The notes: generated by a model not told the origin, from the sequence alone. A stretch of 64,000 bases of DNA from Dendrolimus kikuchii (GCA_019925095.2 CM034405.1:17546401-17610400); one strand, 5' to 3'; counted from the first letter of the stretch, positions 10,429 through 22,882 are shown. Made by a program: numbers and translations.

Positions 10429-11147
10429 TCTATTGTAATATTCAAGCGTTTGCACAGTGTGTTATAAATATTAAATATTCAAGTATTAGCAAGTTGAAAG
10501 CAACATGTTATAAATAATAGCATAATTCAGTCTAAGCTGAAATCTAGTTTAAATTATTTCTACAATAAGCTACAGAAATAACAAGCAAGTTATACAGTAC
10601 AGTGTAACCAAAATAGGGGTGAGAGTAAAGCCAGCCAAGCCTATTATATACCTGAGGTCCCTTAATAAATTACAAACAGAAACTATAATGCCTTTAATGG
10701 GTCTTTTGGACCTCAATGGACGCGGTGACAAGCACATAATAGCCTCGCTAAGGGTTAGAGTAATAACTTTGTGGATACCCACTCATTTGTAAAAATAATT
10801 TCAAGATAACTTTATTAATGTTGAATCCATTATTATGGTACAGGTTATTTGAAACTCGTCTGATGTTAAGCGAATATATCGAGTTATTACCGCAGACTTA
10901 TTATAATAGATATATTTATCGAAATATATTTTTATTGCAAATGATATATTAAACTATTATTTATTCCTCACCAAAAGAAACAATTACAAAAATCTATTTT
11001 AAAAGAACAACAATATATACATATGAAATCATGGCAGCTTAATGGTTGAGATACTTGCGACTTACATATGGCAGATTCTACCGATGCTAAGGCAAGTGGA
11101 TGAATAGTAAGATATGGGAACCGGCCATTAAATGTGTTAAGCCAGAA
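10429..11147. other. AT-rich intergenic sequence
   Basis: No recognised gene or element. Some blocks (GATGCTAAGGCAAGTGGATGAATAG near 11080) recur in looser form near 40260 and 40350, so part is repetitive. Confidence 0.35.
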
Positions 11148-11930
11148 AAAGTAAAAAATCAATGCATGCTTTGTATTATCTGATATTATTATCTTAGATT
11201 TAGTGGCTAGTCTGACGGGCAACTTCCCCTTGGCCTCCGCTTGGAGGTCATGTAGGGATCCGGACGTTCAGGAGTCCCACACGCCCTTCGGTGTCCTCCT
11301 CCAGGCCTGAGGATAGTGTCCAAAGATTTCCCCTTGCTTCATAAAAAATAAGGAAAAGTAAAGTATCAATGCATGCTCTCTATTATCATAAATTTAGTGC
11401 GTAGTCTGACGGCCAACTTCCCCTTGGCCTCCACTTGGAGGTCATGTAGGGATCCGGTCATTCAGGAGTCTCACACTCCCTTCGGTGTCCTCCTCCAGGC
11501 CTGAGGATAGTGTCCAAAGATTTCCCCTTGCTTCATAAAAAATAAGGAAAAGTAAAGTATCAATGCATGCTCTCTATTATCTTAAATTTAGTGCGTAGTC
11601 TGACGGCCAACTTCCCCTTGGCCTCTGCTTGGAGGTCATGTAGGGATCCGGTCATTCAGGAGTCTCACACTCCCTTCGGTGTCCTCCTCCAGGCCTGAGG
11701 ATAGTGTCCGAAGATTTCCCCTTGCTTCATAAAAAATAAGGAAAAGTAAAGTATCAATGCATGCTCTCTATTATCTTAAATTTAGTGCGTAGTCTGACAG
11801 CCAACTTCCCCTTGGCCTCTGTTTGGAGGTCATGTGGGGATCCGGTCGTTCAGTGTCCAAAGACATTCCCCCTGCGTCATAAACAAAAAGAGGAAAAGTG
11901 AAGAATCAATGCATGCTCTAAAATAAAATT
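11148..11930. repeat. 194-bp tandem repeat, four units
   Basis: The block AACTTCCCCTTGGCCTC starts at 11221, 11415, 11609 and 11803, an exact period of 194 bases. The last unit is shortened by an internal deletion. Units share GTCATGTAGGGATCCGG, GTGTCCTCCTCCAGGCC and ATAAGGAAAAGTAAAG. Part of the unit resembles the GC-rich element at 14395-14840 (the GTGTCCAAAGA..TTCCCC block), so the satellite seems to have grown from a transposon fragment. Confidence 0.9.
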
Positions 11931-12872
11931 CTAATGCACATCGATGAAACTAGACGAGAGTGTACAATCCTGGACCGAGACGAGAATGTACAACTTTACC
12001 TCTATACAATCTTTTCCTTAACCCATTTTAATTAAATAAACTGTCAGCGAGTTCAAATACCTCTCAGATACTTTTTAAAACAACGTGTGGAATTTTTAAT
12101 TCAAGTTAAATTGAGTGTCTAATGTTGAATTCTTACACAATCTAACCGTTGTTATATTGTATTAATGAAATGTACGTTAAAATATTTCTTATATTATTCA
12201 AGCTAATCTTAGAACTTCATGTACAATCGCGGAATGGAAAGGTTCGTCACGTTAAAGTCGATTTAGCTTGCACGAGTACAAGAAACAATACTGGCAACAT
12301 TTTAATAAATGTTACGTTTATTAAATATAGAAATGTGAAAAAAGAAAATTGCAATGTTGACAATGACAGACGCTGAGATTAACAATAAGAAACAAAGAGG
12401 ATATAATCACTACGCTTAACATATATATTAAAACCAATAAAAAGGTTTTTACATGTCTAAACAACTTTCATAGACAAGATAGAAAATCAAACAACTTTGA
12501 TGTAAGTAATTTTAAGCTTTATTGTCAAATAGTTAAACATTATTTTTTTGCGGAACAGTCTGTTCCGTGACTTATTTTGAAAAGGTAATACCTATCGCAC
12601 CCTTAGAAATATAGAGACCTAATTAAAAACATCAAGTTATTCAATTTTGTACATTATTTTTTATGCAATAGATGTTTAAATTCAATGACTCAACATTTTC
12701 ATTTGGGTCTTTATAATTTTAAGGGTGCGATATGTGCTCGCGAAACGTTAAATGAATCAATTGAAAACTGGCGAACATTTTCATACTACGACTGTACTTC
12801 AGGTACGTATGTGTTATGTATATTATATGTGTAGGTGGCACGCGCACACTGAAACATGTTACGACGTCATAC
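11931..12872. other. AT-rich intergenic sequence
   Basis: No gene or known repeat recognised. The open frame at 12149-12376 is short and AT-biased with no domain. Confidence 0.35.
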
Positions 12873-12965
12873 CTGTACACAGGATGGTATTTGGGAATGA
12901 GGTGCTATTTTTAACCGACTTCCAAAATGGGTTCTCAATTCGACTGTATGCTATATTTGTATGTT
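12873..12965. repeat. Short interspersed block, TGTACACAGGATGG family, copy 2
   Basis: Near-identical to 4855-4945. It is followed by a decayed piece of an S-related repeat (12985-13060, minus strand: GGCAACGGTAACCACTTTCC). Confidence 0.6.
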
Positions 12966-13110
12966 TGTTACACGATTCGCCATTAGTGTTGCAAAAGCCT
13001 ATAGGCAACGGTAACCACTTTCCACGAGTTGGGTCATCTGGCTGTCCGCCAACATTGCAATGTCACACACACAAACGTCTATAACCACTTCTATAAATAA
13101 CAATTTTTGA

Positions 13111-14042
13111 AGTGAAACTTTTTTAGAATCGTTGTGATTTGAAACTCGATGAAACGACAAAGCTACACTAATAAGTGATAAACACATAAAATTCAACCTT
13201 ATTTCATTCGAAATAATACACATTTCTCTTTACCCGTTAGTATTGTTACGAGTTGCGGGACTCGAATTAAAATGCCGTTGGAATTATTATAGAGTTTATT
13301 AGAACTATACAAACACGTATAATACAGGTACAAATATAACCGAACTCAACAAATGCAAACGTAATGCAGAAGGTCGTAATTCAATAAAACGCGCAAAGTC
13401 CGTCAATATTAGATTCCCGAATGAACACACGTCACGCCTTGAGCGTGGTTCTCGCTCAACTGACCCCCCTCTCTCAATCAGGCCATCATTTTATACTGCC
13501 CAAATGCAAATGCGCCCGCCCGGTAACGTCGACCCAATTTCCTAGAATTAGCTTGTACTTTATAATCCGTAACACCTGGCTAATGACCTGCAAGCGGCCG
13601 TAAACGAGTACAATAGGCTGTTATTCACAATACTAGAAGCGTATGCCAATAAAAAAGTAAACAAAAGAAGACGACCATAAAAGGATTACAATCAGTTCAA
13701 ATGCCGACAGGTAATAAAATGTGCTTTTACAGACTGTACGTGGAATTTGTCTTTGTCGAAGCCTAAGTTGTAACAGTATTAATTTTCATTTTTAATAAAA
13801 CTTAAAAGATTTCGAATGAATTTTAGCTCTATGTGTATATCTTTAAGGCAGATATTCTTTTATACGTAAATCAAAGGAAATTAATTGTGCGTAACAGTGC
13901 ATTGAATTTTGAATTTTATATTAGTGGTTTAAAGTGTAATTTAGATTGAATTATAATATGTTGACGGATGTAGGCTAAAACTATATTTATATTAATAAAA
14001 GTTAGAGAAGAATTATGTGTGAATATATTCTCCAAAGTTTCA
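13111..14042. repeat. TIR repeat M2, interrupted by a solo LTR
   Basis: Inverted ends GAAGTGAAACTTT (13111) and AAAGTTTCACTTC (about 14030) bracket a sequence related to the uninterrupted copy at 35225-35592. Shared internal blocks include AATTATAATATGTTGACGG. Without the LTR it is about 400 bases, a size usual for a MITE. Confidence 0.6.
13244..13775 (-). repeat. Solo LTR (family A), 4-bp target duplication
   Basis: Bounded by TGTTACGAG and TTGTAACA and flanked by GTAT at 13240-13243 and 13776-13779. No gag-pol is attached, so it is a solo LTR left by recombination. It lies inside the M2 repeat, giving a clear order of insertion. Confidence 0.75.
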
Positions 14043-14095
14043 CTTCTACTGTGTGTGATTTCCACATCATACACACACACACATTTTTTTTGTTT

Positions 14096-14185
14096 GATTA
14101 TTGGTACACGGGAAGGTAGACCGTCGGATGGTAAGTGGTTACCGTCGCCCATGGATATCAGCAGGCGTGCAACGCTAATGACGAA
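14096..14185 (-). repeat. S-related repeat fragment
   Basis: GGTAGACCGTCGGATGGTAAG and GGTTACCGTCGCCCATGGA resemble the right-hand part of S-type repeats. Short and diverged. Confidence 0.45.
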
Positions 14186-14394
14186 GCCAACCCTTGCCAA
14201 TCTTTGGGATGAGATAGAGGGATCAGACAGGAGGAATGTAATAGAGGGATGAGATTGTTAAGGTTGGATAGGATGAGGCGAAGTTCCTTCTGCGAGTCCG
14301 TCATGGCGCAGAAGGAGGCCGCAGAAAGAGTTAGGTAGGAGGACGTGTACGCCGACTCTCTCTCCAGGAGGCAGACCGGCGGTCGAAAGCGCCG

Positions 14395-14840
14395 CTACGC
14401 ACATCTCCTCCTCCCATAATTAACGTCATAGGGGGCCGCTGCTACGGGGGTAGCAGTGGATTTCCCCCCCTGATTGATGAAGTAGGTCACTCTGCCACCG
14501 GGGTGGCCCAGTATTGCCGAGTGTGGGGGTGTCACGGTGCAGTAACTCTGTTGCAATCTCCGTGACGCTTCGTAAAAGCGCGGATTCAGGTGCGCATTTT
14601 TAGGTTCAGTGGGTAGTTTGGCGATCGGTTTCTCGCGACTGCTTCTGTTTGAAGCTAGCGCGGAGAACCGTTCGTCGAGAGTCCCACACACCCTCGACGC
14701 ATGCTTCTGCGCTGCATTTGGCCCTTCCCCCAAAGAGCTGGAGGACGGTGTCCAAAGATATTCCCCCTGCGTTATCAAAAAAAAGTTCGCCATCGGATTT
14801 ATCACTAATCCAAGCAAGCAAGCAAGGCTAATCGTTTACG
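14395..14840 (-). repeat. GC-rich element G, minus copy
   Basis: On the minus strand the blocks GACGCAGGGGGAAT-like, GTGTGTGGGACTC, GCGCTTTTACGAAGCG and TCATCAATCAGGGGGGAAA recur in the same order at 49840-50200 on the plus strand. Open frames on both strands reflect high GC and are not supported as genes. It looks like the non-coding end of a LINE, but the family is not identified. Confidence 0.6.
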
Positions 14841-15828
14841 GCGATATTCTTTGTTAATTTTCCCCCTAAATCCGTCTCTGTATTCCTGCCAAGACACATG
14901 AATAGGGCAGACAAGCATATCCCGGGCTCCGACGGCGCGTATTCATAAACCTGATGCAAGATTTCATACTCAAATATACGAGTAAAACCTAGAGTTTTCA
15001 CTTGTATGAAAGTTTCCATAGTATGCATAGTTTGCTCGGCATTACCCCGTAATAGAAATTTTACAAGAGTGTTATATCTTTAGGCTGTTCATTCTGTGTA
15101 CTATTTTGGCATAATATAATTTTACGGTTACAGACTAATGACTGTAACCGTGTCTGAACTTAAGATATAATACATTTTATAAAATATTTATTATAATAGA
15201 ATTATTATATTTTTATGTGTGTTGATTTCGATTGTATTTTGAGTTGTATGAATGAATGAGTTTCGAATATTTCACAAATTGAAATTGCAAAGTAATTCGT
15301 AATTAGGTTTTAATTATGGTAATAAATTAAAATATTTACTATTCGTGATCTTTGTGTGTTAAGTGAGACCAAGTTAAAATAATTGTTTAAAGCAAGACAA
15401 TTGTAGCTCGAACAAATAAAAAAGGAGAATATTTTAACCGAAAAAAAGCGGCACGTAGACGTACGTAGGCAACTAAAAACATATATCACAGCGCGACGCG
15501 GAACGCAGACTACTATGAGATGCGCGGGCGACAATCGACGCCACTCACCCCCGCATCCTGCCCAACCCCCTCTGGTGTCCTACGCACGCCCTCTGCCGCC
15601 CGTCTTCGCCATTTATTTGCCATAAAAATTAAATATTATATAAATGTTATAATGCGTCGCTAACAACAATTATATAGGTACCATTAGTGAAGTGAACTTT
15701 GTAAATAACGAATGTACTACAATTGTATACGCATCTCTTTTCAACACGATTGCAATGCCGCACGTGGGAACAGTTCCGATATACGTATTTTGCTACTATT
15801 TTAATACAGTTTCTGTAGCTTATGTCAT
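14841..15828. other. Intergenic sequence
   Basis: AT-rich with a GC-rich island at about 15480-15610 (repeated GCGACGC and CCCCGCATCC). No gene recognised and no TATA or splice pattern that decides a function. Confidence 0.3.
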
Positions 15829-16294
15829 TGTTACGAGTACGGGACTCGAATTAAAATGCCGCTGAAATTACTATAGAATTTATTAGAACTATACAAATAC
15901 GTATAACACATAACCGGACGCAATAAGTCCAAATGTAATGCACAATTCAATAACACGCGCAAAGTCCGTCATTAAAATGTACACACGTCTTGCCTCGCTT
16001 GTGTTATCGCTTTGACTGTCGATCTCTCTATTGAGCCATTGCTTTATACTGCACCGATAAAATACGGCTGCCAGCCCGCGTAGATTGCATGTCTTAGAAT
16101 CAGTTCGACACACCTGTCTAATGACTGCCATAAAAGATAACAATACACAATGGACTGTTTTTCTAATTACAAATTTTAAACACAAAGTAAACAAAAGGAG
16201 ACAGTCATAAATAGTTTCAATGTTATTAGCTCAAACACCGGCAGGTAGTAAATGTGCTTTGTCTATAGGTATGCAGGTGGCCCAAATTGTAACA
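15829..16294 (-). repeat. Solo LTR (family A)
   Basis: TGTTACGAGTACGGGACTCG to CCCAAATTGTAACA, 466 bases, homologous to 13244-13775 and 4678-5378. On the minus strand TATAAAG (about 16050) precedes AATAAA (about 15880) as in an LTR. Flanks TCAT and TTAT match at three of four bases. Confidence 0.7.
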
Positions 16295-17157
16295 TTATTG
16301 TTTTTAGATTAAACGCTACATATTCGTCGCAAGGACCAAACTGCAGCCTTGTGTTGCCATTATGTTATCTTGCCTCTTTACCAGCACTATATGTATCTCA
16401 AAGTATTTTGCTTCACCACATTTTGTTTTAAAGTTGCGCTCATAAAACGGTGGTGCATTGCGAGTACACTGAAAGTTAGAGACTACAAGGGCTGTCCTAA
16501 GTCCTCTTATAGTAACTTTACGCTCGGATGTGTGCTCATTTTTAACCGATATAAAAAAGGAGGTTTTGTGTGTTTGTACGCGATTTTTCCGTCAATTCTT
16601 GACCGATTTTCAAATTTTTTTATTCGATATAGTACACTCCTGAGACGTTTTCTTTGTCACCAAGTCAGGATCTGATCAGTGGGTGCCAGGAAAATCAAGA
16701 GCAAACTTTAAATATTATATAAAATAGGCAACGTGTTTCATTTTTTTTCTAAATCTATTCAAGTATTTGCATAACTAAAAAATAGAAAAAAAATAAAATT
16801 TAATATCATTTTTGTCCATAATCGGCCAGCTGCCATCAAAATTGCCGCGCCAAAACCAAGTGAATGATATCGTCTCTTTTACTCTAATACAAATTCTATA
16901 TAGTTAGAGGGAGAAAGCATCAGTTCAACGTTCGTTCCAATTATCTGTATTTGACCACAAATTTGTGGCGCTTCCGAATTAACCGTTATGACAGTTCGAG
17001 AACTAATTTGTGGTGGCTCCGTCTTAAAGGGTTCAAAGTAACTAAAAAGCAAAAATTTTATATTTTCTACAACATCTTGAAATCGGTGCTAAAAAAACAT
17101 GAAAATTGCTCTATTGTTGTTCTTCTATGTTTTATATGCCATTGACTTACAAGGTCA
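16295..17157. other. AT-rich region with a decayed TTTTTAACCGA-type repeat
   Basis: 16537-16680 resembles a common lepidopteran repeat (TTTTTAACCGAT..AAAAAGGAGGTTTTG). The remainder is unrecognised. Confidence 0.35.
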
Positions 17158-17480
17158 GTTTTTTTTATTTTTATTGCAGGAGTTCAGCAGACAGGCAGAC
17201 GGCCCACTTGATGGGAAGCGGTTACGATCGCCTATGGACATTTGCAACACCAAAGGTGCTACAAATGCGCTGCTGATCACTTAAGGGAGCCTGGAACCTG
17301 GTCACTAATGCCGGAACACAACACAAGGTTGTTATGACGGCATACTCTTGACCAGGGGTGGTCGCCATCCAGTCGAGCAAATACCCTACCACCTGGCTGT
17401 GGGTTGTTTTGTCGCCTTTTACGACAGGCCACCTAGCCACAGGAAATTGTATTCTTTCTCCGTTCCTGTACGGATGATAA
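17158..17480 (-). repeat. SINE-like repeat S, near-complete
   Basis: T-rich left end, then the full set of S blocks through TTCTCCGTTCCTGTACGGAT. Very close to 8409-8735. Confidence 0.8.
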
Positions 17481-17512
17481 TTTAATGAATTGTGTTCTGT
17501 TATGAACAAATC

Positions 17513-17765
17513 CGACCTTTTTACAAGCTTTTTATTAACTTGCAATGGATGTACCTATGTATGTATGTAAGTTCGGATGGAATTTTGCAACTTAAATTTG
17601 ACCAACTTCCCGGTTTCCGATTAGGCTGAAATTTTGTATATGTATATCGCGTGACAATGCAATAATATGGTACTATGGATCTGATCTGATGACGGTAAAA
17701 GTTCTTGATCAGTCAAAGTCAGAACTGTTGACATTAAAACAGCTGATGGCAAGGTTCAGACCAGA
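17513..17765 (+). repeat. Interspersed repeat P, copy 1
   Basis: TTTTACAAGCTTTTTATTAA, GGTTTCCGATTAGGCTGAAA and ATATCGCGTGACAATGCAAT recur in order at 57812-58010. No coding content. Confidence 0.7.
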
Positions 17766-19063
17766 GCAGTTTCCAAAATAGTTGTTTTCCCTTTAAATGA
17801 TAGAATAATTATTTCATTTAATATATCTATTAATTTGTTAAGAATTAAATTAAGTTATGATTGCTAATTTTAATGATTTAAGTTAATAATTTTATTTCAA
17901 TGCTTTTATTTAACTATGTCATATGAATTTGATTTTATACAATGTGAATTATTTGTTTTAAATTTTTTGTTACTAATTCGTCGGAAGATGTTATTTTGTT
18001 TGCTTCTGTTTAAATTTGTTTAAAGTCTAATTTTAATTTATGTAACTTAATTAATATTTTCAACGATATATATGTAAATTTTCTTGCTGGAGGGGAATTT
18101 GTTTACAACAAAAAAGGTTTTATTGTCTTTTAGTTTTAATTTAATATTTTAAATATAGTAATATGTCATATTAAGAAAAGTCATTCATAATAATACACTA
18201 TAATATAGAAAACCTTTATTTTATTAATTAATACAATAATTCATTCCCTCTCCAACAACGGCCAGTAATCACAATGACTTGATAGAATCTTATCCAAGAC
18301 AAGGTTAAGCGCATGGCGCGGTTTCTCGTTAAACGTTGACAGACCATAATCTTCTAAAATGGCTGCCTATACCTGGCTGCGTTAGTCGTCGCTTCACACA
18401 GGAAGAGGGAACATAGAAAAATTGATAAAGCGATGATTTACCTACTTTATATTAGGCAAGGACCGAACACATAGCATACCTAAGTACACAAATATAAGAT
18501 GCCGAACTTCAGGAAAATACAATGCGCTATTTCAATATTTTATTTTACTAAACACATTTTCGACAATCGCCTCTATTTTCTTGGGATCCATTCATCAGAT
18601 ACTGATTTGGTGACAGTGGAACTATCTCAGGAGGTCTATTTCGATATTTATTTCAAAATTGCGTTACGGATATATAAAAAAAGACATATAATTGGAGGGT
18701 AGCACTTTCTTTTTGAAGTCGGCTATAAAAAACTAAATTGGAACGAACAACACTCAAAAGCGCCTCGTATCTAAATATTAATGTCAAAATAAAAGCCGAC
18801 TTTATGAGCGTGTAAGACATGAAGTATGTATGAAAACACCGAAATATGTCAGCCATGAGTGTAAACAATAAGTGAGTGATGTCACATGATAGATGTAGTG
18901 CTGTGCTCTCAGTTCTATGGGGTATTATGGGGTCGTGTGCTATGATATTTTTATGACAAAAAGGGCCCGAGGCGAGTAGGGTACGGATTAGGGATACCTT
19001 GCATGTTTCAAGCAGGGTTCCGTATCAATTTTTTAAATATTATTTTCATTTATATCATATAAA
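17766..19063. other. AT-rich intergenic sequence
   Basis: No recognised gene. 18940-19040 has the GGGCCCGAGGCGAG and CAGGGTTCCGTA segment often seen in lepidopteran intergenic repeats, but its boundaries are unclear. Confidence 0.3.
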
Positions 19064-19272
19064 TCTTAATATATATAAATTATGTGTCGCGTTGTTTGTC
19101 CGCGATGGACTCCTAAACTACTTGACTGATTTTAATCAAATTTGCACACCGTGTGCATTTTGATCCGACTTGAAAGATAGGATAGCTTACATTTGGACCC
19201 GGTAGGTGGCGCTGGAATCTGGTTCTAAATTTTATTTCTTCAGGGCAGAACAACGTCTGCCGGGACAGCTAG
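19064..19272 (+). mobile_element. Helitron-like element H
   Basis: Starts TCTTAATATATATAAATT and ends CAGCTAG before T, with a hairpin (GGCAGAAC..GTCTGCC) close to the end. Minus-strand relatives are at 23176-23377 and 28589-28785. Confidence 0.55.
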
Positions 19273-19347
19273 TTATATATAAAAAAATATATTTGCAATA
19301 CTTAAGTTTGTGGAAGATAAAACTTCATTCTGTTAGTTTATTATATT

Positions 19348-19411
19348 ATACATACATACATACATACATAACTTCACGCCAGTTCCCTTGCGGGGTAGGC
19401 ACGAACAACAT
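19348..19411 (-). repeat. RTE-like LINE 3' tail (family of 52223-55428)
   Basis: (ACAT)n then AACTTCACGCCAGTTCCCTT and GGCACGAACAACA: the last bases of the LINE reversed, severely 5'-truncated. Confidence 0.85.
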
Positions 19412-19631
19412 TTATATTATATCATAATAAAAATACTATTTTCTTATATTTTTAAGGACGACGTTTAACTTTTGATTAACCTAGGCCTAAAGAATTTAGT
19501 TTTATCAAAAATATACAACTGGATGGTGTATTTTTTGCACAATGAAAATTTGTGATGTGTTTTTATTATTATGGTGGGGCGTTATCTGAGATAATTTTAC
19601 AGATATACGTATATGACCGATTTGTATAGAT

Positions 19632-19832
19632 AATGACACCTTCCATGATCGAATTGATCGTGTACTAGCAGAAGGTGATGTCAGGAGCCTTAAGAACAGA
19701 CGAGCGTGCATGACAAGAGTTATGAATGTCAAAGAAGCAAGTGAGGTGTGTCAGAATAAGCCTGAATGGCGCTCTGTTGTTCGTGCCTAACCCGCAAGGG
19801 AACTGGCGTGAAGTTATGTATGTATGTATAGA
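19632..19832 (+). pseudogene. RTE-like LINE, 5'-truncated 3' end
   Basis: Matches the last part of the 52223-55428 element, from ACCTTCCATGATCGAATTGA through the TGA-type stop and a (TATG)n tail. Only the C-terminal HDQIDRVLAEGDVRSLKN region is represented. Confidence 0.85.
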
Positions 19833-20063
19833 TAATGTCCGTATCAAGGGGCTAATGAAAACTACATGATTAATCATTTTCCCGGTCAGTATGAATAATG
19901 ACAGGTCTTATCTTGGGCAATATAATAAAACTCAGATGAACTGTGGATTTTTGTTTATTAAATGAGGTTAGGGAGTTTTACTTATTATTTGAGATATAAA
20001 GTGAATTTTAGGTGGTTATAAAAATAAAAATAAATGAATTAAACTTACATAATTCTTATGTAA

Positions 20064-20197
20064 GTCTTGTATGACAAGAGTTATGAATGTCAAAGAGGCA
20101 AGTGAGGTGTGTAAGAATAAGCCTAAATGGCACTCTGTTTGTTCGTGCCTACCCCGCAAGGGAACTGGCGTGAAGTTATGTATGTATGTATGTATAA
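20064..20197 (+). pseudogene. RTE-like LINE, 5'-truncated 3' end
   Basis: Starts within ATGACAAGAGTTATGAATGT and runs to (TATG)n. Same family as 52223-55428; one extra T in the CTCTGTTTGTTCG run shifts the frame. Confidence 0.85.
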
Positions 20198-20404
20198 TTC
20201 TTATGGAATAGTAACCGAATGTATTATATTGTACGGCTAGAAGTAGGGAAGTATTTATACTGCCCGGTCCAAATGATAAATTCAAGTTATCTCAAACCAT
20301 GATTTTTTAAATGGACCACGGGTCGTTGTCCATTACTAATATAGGCCGGCCAAAGTAATACATTTATCAAATTGACCGACGCTCTTGGTCATTGTACATA
20401 ATGA

Positions 20405-20565
20405 ACGTCAAAGAGATTTGCAAGAAACTCTGATGCCACCCGTGATCAGAAGAAGGCTGGCTTATATTTCGCCCAACAAATAAGCTTCGCCATACAGCGC
20501 GGCAATGCAGCCACCCTTCTGGGCACGCTCCCATCTGGCAGCGATTTGTTACACAGTCTATAATC
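20405..20565 (+). pseudogene. LINE C-terminal remnant
   Basis: A frame reading FAQQISFAIQRGNAATLLG and TLPSGSDL resembles a C-terminal tail seen in lepidopteran LINE proteins. Clade not assigned; preceding frame is broken. Confidence 0.45.
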
Positions 20566-20931
20566 GCTTGTACTGTATATTAAATAATAAGATAGTTTAG
20601 TTTATAATTTTATTTTAATTGTTTTAATTAAATTTAATATATAGTTAAATGTACTAGATTTAACATTCTTAAATGTATTCTAGTGGTCTCCCGTGGTCGA
20701 AATTCTACCATAATAATTCATCTAAATCATAAGTTTGAACATTATTAAGGTTCTGTTGTCAAAGACTATACTTCTATATTCACATGAAAGTTAAATTATT
20801 TTTTAAACTATAATAAAAAATATTTCTATAATAAACTGTTGAGAGTTATGAGATTAGAAGATATTTTGACGCCTGCTCTCTTATGTGAATACTATTTTAG
20901 AATTTATTGTAATATATGTCAAATACCCAAT

Positions 20932-20999
20932 TCGTCAGCCCGATGGACTGACGACCTGTGCAAGGTCGCTGGTAGGCGCTGGATGAGGATAGCAGAGGT
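20932..20999 (+). pseudogene. RTE-like LINE fragment (second family)
   Basis: ARWTDDLCKVAGRRWMRIAE is the tail motif before the C-terminus of an RTE-type protein; compare the longer minus copy at 24315-24790. It breaks off into a (TA)n run. Confidence 0.6.
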
Positions 21000-21001
21000 C
21001 C

Positions 21002-21002
<1 letters not shown>

Positions 21003-21036
<34 letters not shown>
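21003..21036. repeat. (TA)n microsatellite
   Basis: Pure TA run followed by an A-rich purine tract. Confidence 0.95.
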
Positions 21037-21040
<4 letters not shown>

Positions 21041-21409
21041 GAAGAAAAAAAGAAAAGAAAAGAAAACAAGTTTATTTTTAGGACATATACAACAAACACA
21101 TTAAAAGTAAAAAATTAAATACAATAAAAAAGTAGTGATGAGTAGTACAAGTGTAAGGCAGTACATTTGTCCCGTATAAAATAGATTTGTACTGATAGGA
21201 CTCTAAATTTAAATTTGTACTACTTCAAAAATTTTGACCCGCTACTACTCACGCGTCAAATGTAAGAGGAAGGACGGGTCGACATCATGGAATGTTGTTC
21301 CAACATTTTGAATTTGAACATTTGAACCAACTATTACAAACAATAGTTGGTTTAATTGGGAGACAGCGCCATCTAGTTTTGCAATGACTGAACTATTGGA
21401 CTAAGCATG

Positions 21410-21830
21410 GCGCTATCTTCGACACCCACGTTTTAAGCATGAAAGATAGACTCCGGCAATGAGTTCTACTCCTTTGCGGTGCGCATGATGGAGGTAGATC
21501 GCAAAGTGATTCGTTCTTATAGGTGCAATGTCCACCATATATCTGTGCCGCATGCCGGTGCGTCTGGTTGTCCGATGATGGAAGGGAGACGGTGGAATTA
21601 GATCGAAGAACTCAGCTGCACATTCTCCAAACTGCATCCCATAAAAAATCAACTCTAGGACACAGTTCGAGATTGAGTTTCGTCTTCAAAAAGCTGGTCG
21701 TTACCAACTACCCTCCTGGCTCTCCGCTCAATCGAGTCTAGTGCTTCGAGTTGATATTTGGCTGAGCTATTCCAAAGGCGAAGGTAGTACTCAATACATG
21801 CTCCTACTTGTACAAAAATAAGAGAATACT
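21410..21830 (-). pseudogene. CR1-like LINE reverse transcriptase C-terminus, decayed
   Basis: Minus-strand frames give CIEYYLRLWNSSAKYQLEAL, DSIERRARRVVGNDQLFED, FGECAAEFFDLIPPSPFHHR and TTRRTGMRHRYMVD, the same order as in 2170-2690. One frameshift at about 21655 and loss of the far C-terminus mark it as dead. Confidence 0.65.
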
Positions 21831-21895
21831 GTTTATATCCCAAATATGAGGACGTTGGTAAGCTTTTATCATCCATATAAACCCAATACTTTTAT

Positions 21896-22058
21896 CCGTG
21901 CAGGAACGGATAAAGAATACAATTTCCTGCGGCCGGGCGGCCTGTCGTAAGAGGCGACAAAACAACCCACAGCCAGGTAGGGTATTTGGTACAAACTGGA
22001 TGGCTACAACTTCTGGTCTAGAGTATGCCGTCATAACAGCCTTGAGTGTAGTGAATGC
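21896..22058 (+). repeat. SINE-like repeat S, 5' half
   Basis: GTGCAGGAACGGATAAAGAA, GGCCTGTCGTAAGAGGCGAC and TCTAGAGTATGCCGTC are the start of the S family in sense orientation; the 3' half is missing. Confidence 0.75.
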
Positions 22059-22844
22059 ACTTGCCACGTTTAGTTGTAGTTTTATATTATATTTGCTTAA
22101 AATATATCACGATCCCGGTTACCACACGCTCGGTTTTCCAACTCAATTATTTGTTTATACATTTATTGGACTTCATTTCATTTCTATTAGAAACTTTCGT
22201 ATTATAAATAAAACTTGTATTTTAATCTAATTCATATTCATAAACAAAAGTAAGTCAAGTTCAAGGTCAATCTTTTGGCATTTGACTTTTGAGTAGTAGT
22301 AGTAGTTGTATTCGCCACAAAGGCAGGCAAACAACATCTTTTCCATACTACGCTATTCTTTACCATTCATGTTCTTCGTATAATTTCTAATCATAGTTGT
22401 ATTGTATATAAATAACTAACGCCATTCAACGGAGTTCTTGTGAAAACTCAAAAGGCCACATTTGACTATACAGTTCACATTTCTCACAAAACACATAATT
22501 ACTACTCAAAAACTATCAATATCCTACAACTATTGTTCATTTTAGAGTAATTTTACACATTTTTAGAAAATAAAACTGCACAGCACAACATCTCCTTTCA
22601 GTTCCCGCCAAAAACTCATAACAACTATAATATCATAGCACACTCTTAAGTTTTGACTAGCATTTGACAAGTGCTACCTTATGAAAAGCATACAAACAAC
22701 ATTCTTTTGATCTACGCTATGTTTACCATTCATGTTTAAATCATAATTTCTAATCATAAAATAAATTATATATAAATATCTATTTCAATTTTCTTATTTA
22801 TTTAATTAAATTTAATTTATCAATTACATAATGATCTACGTTCG

Positions 22845-22882
22845 TGCCTACCCCTCAAGGGAACTGGCGTGAAGTTATGTAT
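22845..22882 (+). repeat. RTE-like LINE 3' tail
   Basis: GTTCGTGCCTACCCCTCAAG to GTGAAGTTATGTATA, the last 40 or so bases of the 52223-55428 family. Confidence 0.75.

Noticed and set aside
14395..14857. 140-codon minus frame and overlapping plus frames
   Set aside because: The same sequence is repeated at 49840-50200 with frames not conserved; GC bias of an unidentified element.
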